DNA from: Acidobacteria bacterium RBG_13_68_16
GTDB taxonomy: Bacteria; Acidobacteriota; Thermoanaerobaculia; Thermoanaerobaculales; Thermoanaerobaculaceae
DNA: 44,545 bases
Reading direction: 5' to 3'
Assembly: GCA_001766905.1 (NCBI GenBank)
Contig: MEKI01000102.1
Span: 1-44,545 of the forward strand
Under the pieces are notes generated by a model, which saw nothing but the letters and a program-made list of their open reading frames with translations, had not been told where the DNA came from and did not search any database. Shown here piece after piece: positions 11,238 through 18,379 of the stretch (position 1 is the first letter of the stretch; the number at the start of each line of letters is the position of its first letter). Made by a program: the position numbers and the translations under genes.

Positions 11238-11812
11238 TGTGCACCTCGCGCCGCTCGCGCCGTCAGGCGCTCGACCGTGGTCCGGAAGATGCGCTCGCGG
11301 TCCTCCGGCGTGAGCTCGCGCTGCAGCAGCTCGAGCGCGAGCTCGGCCGCCACCGTAGCGGCTTCAGAGGCAAGCTCCCGACGCGCCTGCTCGACGCGCC
11401 GCGCTGCTTCCTGCTCTATCTGCGCCACCATTCGGGCAGCTTCTTCCTCCCCCTGACGCGCCAACGCCTCACGCTCACGCTCGCCGTCATGCTGCAACCG
11501 CTCCTTCAGTGCCGCGATCTCCCCCGAGAGCGCCGCCACCCGCGTCTCCATCTCCGAGCGCAGGCGCTCGGCCTCCTGTTGCTGGCGTGCTGCCTCCTTC
11601 ATGTGCGAGGCGATCTGCTCCGTGCGAGCGCGGAAGAACCGTGAGAGTGGGCGCACCAGGAGGTAGACGAGAAGGCCGAAGAAGACGATGAGGTTGCCGA
11701 CCTTCCAGAAGAGCGACGGGAGGCCGAGGAAGTCCCCGCCGGCCTCCTCCGCGGCCCACGCCGGCAACGCGCCACAGACGAGGACGAGCGTCACGAGGAG
11801 CCGCTTCTTCAC
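11234..11812 (-). CDS. atpF: F0F1 ATP synthase subunit b
   Basis: FLGLPSLFWKVGNLIVFFGLLVYLLVRPLSRFFRARTEQIASHMKEA, then a long charged coiled coil; N-terminal signal-like segment. Confidence 0.88.
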   Translation of the reverse strand: MKKRLLVTLVLVCGALPAWAAEEAGGDFLGLPSLFWKVGNLIVFFGLLVYLLVRPLSRFFRARTEQIASHMKEAARQQQEAERLRSEMETRVAALSGEIAALKERLQHDGEREREALARQGEEEAARMVAQIEQEAARRVEQARRELASEAATVAAELALELLQRELTPEDRERIFRTTVERLTARAARGAQ

Positions 11813-12240
11813 GCCACTCTCCGCCCCAGGAGGCGGCTCGCCAGCTCTCGCGCGAGCTCGCTGCTCCGTTCCCGTAGCACCGTGCGAGCGGCGCGCGATG
11901 CCTCGTCCAGCTCCCCGGAGAGCTGGGCCAGGCGCTGCTGCACCTGGCCGCGCGCCGCCTCGATTCTTCTCCGCCGATCCGCGTCACCGCTCGCGCGCAA
12001 CGAGGCCCGTTCCCGCTGCCCCTCCGAAGCCGCAGCCGAAAGTTCTCGCTCGCAGCGTGCGACCGCCTCCTCGAGCGACTGCCGCGCGTGGTCGTACACC
12101 TCGCGCCCCGCTCTGATCGTCGCGTCCCGTTCGTCGAGCACACGCCCCAACGGCTTCACCAGTTGGGTTGAAACCAGCAGGTAGACCAGCCAGAAGCAGG
12201 CCATGATGAGAAACAACGAGTAGTTGGGCGGACCGAACAC
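11809..12240 (-). CDS. F0F1 ATP synthase subunit b' (second b-type stator subunit)
   Basis: NYSLFLIMACFWLVYLLVSTQLVKPLGRVLDERDATIRAG plus coiled coil; 4-nt overlap with atpF; GTG start preceded by GGGAGG. Confidence 0.85.
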   Translation of the reverse strand: MFGPPNYSLFLIMACFWLVYLLVSTQLVKPLGRVLDERDATIRAGREVYDHARQSLEEAVARCERELSAAASEGQRERASLRASGDADRRRRIEAARGQVQQRLAQLSGELDEASRAARTVLRERSSELARELASRLLGRRVA

Positions 12241-12300
12241 ACTGACCTCCCGCCGACGGCAACGGACGAGGAGGCGTAAAGCCTCCAGCAGCGAGGGCTT

Positions 12301-12329
12301 AAGTTAGCAAAGGCGACCGCTGCGGTCAA
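12301..12329 (-). promoter_or_regulatory. Putative sigma70-type promoter of the atp operon (TTGACC-N17-TAACTT)
   Basis: Minus strand TTGACC (12324-12329), 17-nt spacer, TAACTT (12301-12306), upstream of the first atp gene. Confidence 0.55.
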
Positions 12330-12363
12330 CGGGAGCCGACGCCTGCCGCGGGGGTGGTCACCC

Positions 12364-13221
12364 CTAGCGCGGGGCTCTCTCGCGGAGGATCAGCTGCGGA
12401 AAACGTTTCTCGAGCGCCCGGTAAAGCTCTGCCACCTGGGCGTCGCCGCCGGTGGCCCAGTCCGCGTCGCGGAACGTCAGGTCGTCCCCGGCAACCGTGC
12501 GCATCCGCAGCTCGCCCACCGAGCCACGCCCGCCCTGCGCCAGCCACGCGGCCCGAAGCGACACCACCGGGACTGATTCGTCGTGACTGGAGCCGCGCCC
12601 GTCGTGCCACTCCAGCCGGTCCGCGGTGAGCACAAGGCGGCCCGTGCTCTCCCGGCGGAAAACCCCCGTCATGCGGAGCAGAGGGCCGAAGGTGATCGGC
12701 TCCATCGGTGCCGGCAACGGAGGCGGCGGCACCAGCGTGGGCATGAGGGTCGGTGGCGGCAATGCCGGAAGGGATGCGAGCGGCGCCCCGCTCGCCACCA
12801 GCGCAAGGATGACCACATCCGCCACCTTACTCTCCTTGAGGTAGATGAGGTCGTTGACGGTGAGCGCGTAGCGTCGTCCGGAGCGGCGCACCCGCTCGGC
12901 GACCGCCTCTGCGGGGAGCCCGGAGTTCACCGCCCGCACGACCTCTGCAAGGTGCTGGTCGTCGGGGCGAACCGGCGTCGGCGTGGGCGTTGTGCGGACA
13001 GCCATCGCCTCGATCACCCGCTCGGGGACGCCGGCGGCCCGTAGCATCGCAAGGTCGGCGGGCGCAAGCGGCGCCACGACAGGCGATTCGCGGATCAGCC
13101 TGAGGATGCCTTCCTCAGGGGCGCCGGCGCGGTGCGCGGCCACGACCTCCGCCACCGTCAGCTCCTGCGCCGGAGCGAGGCCAGCCACGAGCAGCATGAC
13201 CAGGGCCGGGAGAACGCGCAT
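12364..13221 (-). CDS. Secreted/periplasmic hypothetical protein with Pro-rich linker, downstream of the TonB receptor
   Basis: Signal peptide MRVLPALVMLLVAGLAPAQE; helical repeats (AGVPERVIEAM); linker PPPTLMPTLVPPPPLPAP; C-terminal globular region. Confidence 0.75.
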   Translation of the reverse strand: MRVLPALVMLLVAGLAPAQELTVAEVVAAHRAGAPEEGILRLIRESPVVAPLAPADLAMLRAAGVPERVIEAMAVRTTPTPTPVRPDDQHLAEVVRAVNSGLPAEAVAERVRRSGRRYALTVNDLIYLKESKVADVVILALVASGAPLASLPALPPPTLMPTLVPPPPLPAPMEPITFGPLLRMTGVFRRESTGRLVLTADRLEWHDGRGSSHDESVPVVSLRAAWLAQGGRGSVGELRMRTVAGDDLTFRDADWATGGDAQVAELYRALEKRFPQLILRERAPR

Positions 13222-13246
13222 TGCACCCTCCGGGAACGACCGTCGG

Positions 13247-15070
13247 TCAGTGTATCAACGTCTCCAGCCCGACCATCACGCGACGACCCGGCGAAGGGTA
13301 GCCGCGGACCTCCTCGTAGCTGCGGTCGGCCACGTTCTCCACCCGCAAACGAGCGGAGAGTGCCTTTGCCAGACGCAGGGTGAGGGCGACGTTGGCGGTG
13401 ACGAAACCACCTTGCACCACCCTCGCGAGGCTGACCGGGTCCGCGTCGGGACGGCTCCCGACCCAGACGAGAGAGGCGGCGCCCTCCACCTTGGCCGCGA
13501 GGGGACCGTCCAGAGTCAGCGCCCCCGACCATGCCGGGCGCCGCAGCAGCGTCCGCCCGTCTCCGTCCCGGGCGGACAGCCACGTGAGCGCCGCCTGCAG
13601 GCGGCCACCGTCCCCGAGCGTTGCGATCCACGAGGCCTCCACACCGTTCTGCCTGGCCCGAGCGACGTTCTCGAACCGAAACCTCGTGAGGTCGAATTCG
13701 ATCAGGTCGCGCTCCCGGTTCGCAAACCCGACGACCTGGAGGACCGACCTCCCTCCCGACAACGGCACCGACGCACCCATCTCTGCTGCGTGCGAGCGCT
13801 CGGGCGCAAGTCCGGGGTTCCCGGAGAACGGGTAGTACAGTTCACCGAGACCGGGGGCGCGGAACGCCTGCCCGAAGGAGACCCAGATGCGGACGGGCCG
13901 CCCCTCCCAGCTCACCGAGAGCCGGGGCGACAGCTCACTTCCCCAGGGGTCGGCCTCATCCCAGCGCACCCCGGCCAGCACACCGAACCCGCCCCCGGGG
14001 CTCCAGTCGTCCTGGGCGAAGAGCGAGCGGGTGCGCAGCCGGAGGTCGTTCACGGCGGTGCCGAAGTTGGAGGCGTCGGTGACGGCGTCTTCGCGCCACT
14101 CACCGCCCACCGTGACGCGGTGCTGCCCAAAGCGCTCGTGGAATGCGAGGTTCGCGCCATTCGAGTCGGAGGCCGTGTCGCCGCTCACGAAGCCGGATGC
14201 GTCGTCCGGATCGCGGAACTGCAGGCTCCGCTCGACCCTCGAGAGGGTAGCCTCCAGGGTGCCCCGCTGCCCCAGGCGCCAGCGCAACGGAAGGGCAACG
14301 AGGCTCTCCTCGGCTGCAGTGAAGCGCCTCGGCGTGAGCTGCGCTCCGGAGAACGGGATCTGGGTATGCCCGGTGGTCCGGCGGACGAGGACCCCGATGC
14401 GACCCACCGAACCCAGGGTCATCCCCAGGTCGATCATCCCGGAACGCGACCAGAAGTCGTCGTTCGCCAGCGCTCCGTCTCCCGCCCGGCCAGCCGCGCT
14501 CACGTAGGCGTCCCACGAGCCCCCGGCGAGCCCGGCCTCAACCTCCTCGCGCTGCCACCCGTCACTGCCACCCTCGATTAGCGCGCGCAGCGTGTTTCCG
14601 CCCAAGCGGGCGGGCATCAGCTGCACCACCCCCCCAACGGCGTCGCCGCCGTACAGGGCGGAGAACGGGCCGCGCACGACCTCAACGCGGCCGAGACCCA
14701 CGGTGAGGGGTAGGCTCCAGTCGTACCCGCCGAAAAACGGGGAGTTGAGCCGCACCCCGTCGAAAATCACCAGCGTGTGCGTGGAGGAGGTGCCGCGCAC
14801 GAAAAGCGAGGTGACACCGGCGTCCAGCCCCGAACGGAGCACCGTCACGCCGGGCACCCATCGCAGGGCTTCGGCGACCGTCGTCACGCCCTCGGCTCTC
14901 AGCAGCGACGCCGGGATCACCGTGGAGGCGGCGGACACCTCGTCCGCGGGCTTCTCCTCGCCCGTGGCGGTCACAACCACGGTGTCGTGATAGGCGGGGG
15001 GTTGCTGGGCACTTCCCAAAGGGGGGAACAACGCAAGCGCTGCGAGGACAACGGCGGCACGCCGGACCAT
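13247..15070 (-). CDS. btuB: TonB-dependent outer-membrane receptor, BtuB-like (probable cobalamin transporter)
   Basis: Signal peptide; TVVVTATGEEKPADEVSAASTVIPASLL (TonB box/plug); RVEVVRGPFSALYGGDAVGGVVQ; C-terminal barrel. Preceded by a cobalamin riboswitch. Confidence 0.88.
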   Translation of the reverse strand: MVRRAAVVLAALALFPPLGSAQQPPAYHDTVVVTATGEEKPADEVSAASTVIPASLLRAEGVTTVAEALRWVPGVTVLRSGLDAGVTSLFVRGTSSTHTLVIFDGVRLNSPFFGGYDWSLPLTVGLGRVEVVRGPFSALYGGDAVGGVVQLMPARLGGNTLRALIEGGSDGWQREEVEAGLAGGSWDAYVSAAGRAGDGALANDDFWSRSGMIDLGMTLGSVGRIGVLVRRTTGHTQIPFSGAQLTPRRFTAAEESLVALPLRWRLGQRGTLEATLSRVERSLQFRDPDDASGFVSGDTASDSNGANLAFHERFGQHRVTVGGEWREDAVTDASNFGTAVNDLRLRTRSLFAQDDWSPGGGFGVLAGVRWDEADPWGSELSPRLSVSWEGRPVRIWVSFGQAFRAPGLGELYYPFSGNPGLAPERSHAAEMGASVPLSGGRSVLQVVGFANRERDLIEFDLTRFRFENVARARQNGVEASWIATLGDGGRLQAALTWLSARDGDGRTLLRRPAWSGALTLDGPLAAKVEGAASLVWVGSRPDADPVSLARVVQGGFVTANVALTLRLAKALSARLRVENVADRSYEEVRGYPSPGRRVMVGLETLIH

Positions 15071-15087
15071 GGAAACCTCCCGTTTCC
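15071..15087 (-). promoter_or_regulatory. SD-containing hairpin next to the receptor start codon (GGAAAC-GGGAG-GTTTCC-ATG)
   Basis: Perfect 6-bp inverted repeat with GGGAG in the loop, directly abutting the ATG at 15070. Confidence 0.6.
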
Positions 15088-15095
15088 CGCTCGGG

Positions 15096-15272
15096 ATGGC
15101 AGGTCTCCTGGCTCCCGGATCATCCGGAACCGCTCGCCTTCCCAGGCGTCAGGCCTTTCGACCCGGGCGCCCAGTGGCTGTGTGAGCGGTCCGTCCCCGG
15201 TCACAGTGGCGGGGGCCGCGCCGGACTCGCACCGGCTTCCCTCGACACCACCCCGGACAGCTTCCAAACCAC
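15096..15272 (-). ncRNA. Cobalamin (AdoCbl) riboswitch
   Basis: Minus strand has GGGAAGCCGGTGCGAGTCCGGC, GCGGCCCCCGCCACTGTGACC and the B12 box AGCCAGGAGACCTGCC in the expected order, in the leader of a BtuB-like gene. Exact ends approximate. Confidence 0.96.
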
Positions 15273-15300
15273 ACTCTAGCGGCCACCGGAGAAAAAGCAA
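15273..15300 (-). promoter_or_regulatory. Putative promoter for the riboswitch-btuB transcript (TTGCTT-N16-TAGAGT)
   Basis: Minus strand TTGCTT (15295-15300), 16-nt spacer, TAGAGT (15273-15278), just upstream of the riboswitch. Confidence 0.45.
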
Positions 15301-15323
15301 GCGGCCCGGGAGGCCCGGGCCGC
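15288..15323 (-). terminator. Rho-independent terminator downstream of the DUF1573 gene
   Basis: Minus strand GCGGCCCGGG-CCT-CCCGGGCCGC (perfect 10-bp stem) followed by TTGCTTTTTCTCC. Confidence 0.85.
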
Positions 15324-15344
15324 GGGAGCATCAAGCCTCGCGTC

Positions 15345-16412
15345 CTACTGCACGACCGCCTGGATCGGGACCTCCAGGAGCTTGCGCAGTGGGTCGGTTG
15401 TGGTGATCCTCACGGTTGCCTTCTGCGTGCCCTTGGGCACGCCGGCCTTCATGCTCACCGCCACCTGGTACCGCTGTCCCGCTTGCAGCGGAATGACCTC
15501 GGTGGAGAAGTTGGGGTTGTCCACCTTGACATCGGAGAGCTGCAGCTCCGCGCCCTGGCGGTTGTTCACCACCAGGAAGTTCTGACCGACAAGGGCGTCA
15601 CCGCCCACGGTGCCAAAGTTGACCTGCGCCGGAATCACCTGAACCACCGGCCGTACAGCCCCGGTGACGTTGATCGTGACCTCGGGTGCCTTGGGTGCGT
15701 TGGTCTTCACAACGATCTTGTGGTTGAGCATCCCCTCCGGAGCGTTCGCCGGCACGGTCACGGTGAGGTCCCACTGCGAGCCCTTTCGCTCCGGAACCCG
15801 CTCCTTCTCTTCCATCTCTTTGTACGTCAGCTGGTAGGGCCCTCCGCTGGCCTCGGCGCCTTCGATCTTGAAGTCCGAGCCGTCCGCCGACAGCAGCACC
15901 AGCTTCTCGCTGGCGGACTCCCCTTGCAGCACGTTGCGAAAGATGACCAGCGGGCGGGGGAGCACCTCGATGAACGCCCGAACGTCGGCCTTGATCACAA
16001 CGTTGACCTGAGGGGTCGCGGGGTCGTTGGAGAACACCAGCACCGCCTTGGAGACCGGGCCCGAGAACCCGGTGGTGTCCACCTCGGCCGTGATCTTGCC
16101 CGTGCCGCCGGGCGGGATCGTGCGGTCGAAGCTGGCCACGGTGCAGCCGCAGGTGGGCCGAACCTGGGTGACCTCGAGGGGCGCCTTGCCGGTGTTCCGT
16201 ACCTCGAAGACAGCACGGAGTTTCTCGCCCTTTGCCACGGTGCCGAAGTCCTTGATCTTCTCGGGAACGTCGATCACGGGCCGGGGCCCTTCCGGGGCCA
16301 CCTGGACCGCGGTCTGTGACTGAGCCTGCAGCGGCGCCGAGGCCGGCTGCTGGGCTACCACCGCCGCCGCCATCAACCCGGCCGCGAGTGAACAAACGAT
16401 CGTTCGCGTCAT
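15345..16412 (-). CDS. DUF1573 domain-containing secreted protein
   Basis: Signal peptide MTRTIVCSLAAGLMAAAVVAQ; KIKDFGTVAKGEKLRAVFEVRNTGKAPLEVTQVRPTCGCTVASFD; second repeat QVNFGTVGGDALVGQNFLVVNN. Confidence 0.9.
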   Translation of the reverse strand: MTRTIVCSLAAGLMAAAVVAQQPASAPLQAQSQTAVQVAPEGPRPVIDVPEKIKDFGTVAKGEKLRAVFEVRNTGKAPLEVTQVRPTCGCTVASFDRTIPPGGTGKITAEVDTTGFSGPVSKAVLVFSNDPATPQVNVVIKADVRAFIEVLPRPLVIFRNVLQGESASEKLVLLSADGSDFKIEGAEASGGPYQLTYKEMEEKERVPERKGSQWDLTVTVPANAPEGMLNHKIVVKTNAPKAPEVTINVTGAVRPVVQVIPAQVNFGTVGGDALVGQNFLVVNNRQGAELQLSDVKVDNPNFSTEVIPLQAGQRYQVAVSMKAGVPKGTQKATVRITTTDPLRKLLEVPIQAVVQ

Positions 16413-16499
16413 CTCTTGAGACCTCCTCTCGCCTACGTCCGCGTCCGGCTCCGCCGGAGGTGGTAGAGTACACCCCCGCGCGGGAGCGCGCCAGCGTGT

Positions 16500-17900
16500 A
16501 TGCAGAAAGCTTGCCACTTTTACCTCCTCCCAATCGGCGGGACGGCCACTGCTGCGCTGGCGGGGCTCCTCCACGACGCGGGCGAGCGGGTCTCAGGGGT
16601 CGATGCCGTGCTCTACCCCCCCACCTCCGAGCTGCTGGCGGAGTTGGGGTTGCCGGTGCGGCTCGGTTTCGACCCCGCCGGCATCCCCGCCGACCTGGAT
16701 CAGGTGATCATCGGCAACGCCCTGCCGCGCACTAACATCGAGGTGCAGGCGGTTCTGCAGCGCGGGCTCCCCTACACCTCACAGGCCAAAGCCTTTGGCG
16801 ATCGTTTCTGCCGGTCGGGCCGCACGGTCGTGGTGGCCGGCACCCACGGCAAGACCACGACGACGGCCCTGGCTTCGCACATCCTCACGACGGGTGGCCT
16901 CGACCCGACGGCACTGATCGGAGGCGTGCCCCGAGGTGGAAGGCCCTGGCGCCTCGGACACGGCGGCTGGACGGTGGTGGAAGGGGACGAGTACAACACC
17001 GCGTTCTTCGACCGCGGCCCCAAGTTCCTGCACTTCCGCCCGCACATCTTCGTGGTCGGAAACGTCGAGTTCGACCACGGGGACATCTACCCCGACCTAG
17101 ATGCCATCCTGGCAGCGTTTCGTGCCGGAGTGGCGCTTGTGGGCGGCGACGGGCACATCGTCGCCAACACAGGGGATGCTGGCGCGCAGCAGGTGGCCGC
17201 GAACCACCCCCGCGCGGTCGGGTACGGGCTCGCCTCGCACGCCGATCTCGCGTGCAAAGACTGGGGCCACACCGACGGCCATTTGCGCGCCACCGTGCGG
17301 TGGCAGGGGCAGCTGTTCGACCTCGAGACGCCGCTGGTCGGGCGGCACAACCTGGACAACCTCCTCGCCGCGTGCACCTGTGCCCTCCTCGCCGGGATTC
17401 CCCCCGAGGCCGTCGCACACGCAGCCGCGAGCTTTCCGGGCGTGCGGCGCCGACTGGAGCTGGTGGGTGAGGCGGCCGGGGTCTCGGTTGTGGACGACTT
17501 TGCCCACCACCCCACCGCGGTCGGCCTCACCCTGGAAGGGGCGCGTCACCGGTTCCCGGGGTGCCGGCTAGTCGCCGTCTTCGAACCGCGCTCCCTCACT
17601 GCCGGTCGCAGGACGTTCGCCGCCGCCTACGAGAACGCCTTGGCCAGAGCAGACGTGGCGCTCCTCGCGCCGGCTTTCCACCGGGTCCGCCTGGGGCCGG
17701 AGCTGGCACTCGACTGTGAGGCGCTGGCGGCCGCGCTTGTCGCCCGCGGGGTCGACGCCGAGGCGCTTCGCGAGGACTCAGACATCGTCGATGCCGTGCG
17801 GAGGCACGTGCGAACCGGCGACGCGGTGATCTGCATGTCGTCGGGGGAGTTCGGCGGCCTACCTCGGCGGCTGCTCGAGAGGCTCCGGAGGGACGGATGA
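16500..17900 (+). CDS. mpl: UDP-N-acetylmuramate:L-alanyl-gamma-D-glutamyl-meso-diaminopimelate ligase
   Basis: HFYLLPIGGTATAALAGLL; VAGTHGKTTTTALASHIL; VEGDEYNTAFFDRGPKFLHF; DDFAHHPTAV; FEPRSLTAGRRTF. Confidence 0.95.
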   Translation: MQKACHFYLLPIGGTATAALAGLLHDAGERVSGVDAVLYPPTSELLAELGLPVRLGFDPAGIPADLDQVIIGNALPRTNIEVQAVLQRGLPYTSQAKAFGDRFCRSGRTVVVAGTHGKTTTTALASHILTTGGLDPTALIGGVPRGGRPWRLGHGGWTVVEGDEYNTAFFDRGPKFLHFRPHIFVVGNVEFDHGDIYPDLDAILAAFRAGVALVGGDGHIVANTGDAGAQQVAANHPRAVGYGLASHADLACKDWGHTDGHLRATVRWQGQLFDLETPLVGRHNLDNLLAACTCALLAGIPPEAVAHAAASFPGVRRRLELVGEAAGVSVVDDFAHHPTAVGLTLEGARHRFPGCRLVAVFEPRSLTAGRRTFAAAYENALARADVALLAPAFHRVRLGPELALDCEALAAALVARGVDAEALREDSDIVDAVRRHVRTGDAVICMSSGEFGGLPRRLLERLRRDG

Positions 17901-18379
17901 AGGCCTGGCTCGCCCGCGCCCTGGCCACCGTCGGTGGGCTCGGGGACCTCGTGCCCGCCCCCGGAACCACCGTGGGCTCGCTGGCGGGAGTCCTGCTGTA
18001 CTGGGGAGCCTCCCGACTGTGGCCGCATCCGGTGTGGGTGGTTGCCGTCGGCGGGCTTTGCGTGCTGGTGCCCGTTTCGGTGTGGGCCTGCGGGGCGGAG
18101 GCCTCACGGCGTAGCCGGGCCGACCCGGGCCCGGTGGTGCTGGACGAGGTTGCCGGGCAGTGGCTCGCCCTCGCGGTCGTGGCGCTGGCCCGGTCGCGGC
18201 CGCCCGTACCGAGCGAGCTGGTGGTGGCGTTCCTGTTGTTCCGCCTCCTGGACGTGGCCAAGCCGTGGCCGATCCGACCGCTGGAGCGCCTCCCCGGGGG
18301 CTGGGGGATCGTCGCCGACGACCTCGCCGCGGCCGTCGCGGCAGGCCTCCTCGCGCTCGGGGTAAGCCTGCTCCTCTAG
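17897..18379 (+). CDS. pgpA: Phosphatidylglycerophosphatase A
   Basis: LATVGGLGDLVPAPGTTVGSLAGVLLYW; DPGPVVLDEVAGQWLAL; RLLDVAKPWPIRPLERLPGGWGIVADDLAA. Confidence 0.95.
   Translation: MKAWLARALATVGGLGDLVPAPGTTVGSLAGVLLYWGASRLWPHPVWVVAVGGLCVLVPVSVWACGAEASRRSRADPGPVVLDEVAGQWLALAVVALARSRPPVPSELVVAFLLFRLLDVAKPWPIRPLERLPGGWGIVADDLAAAVAAGLLALGVSLLL

Noticed and set aside
12983-14581. 532-aa plus-strand ORF
   Set aside because: Antisense to the TonB receptor and its downstream gene; no recognisable motif.
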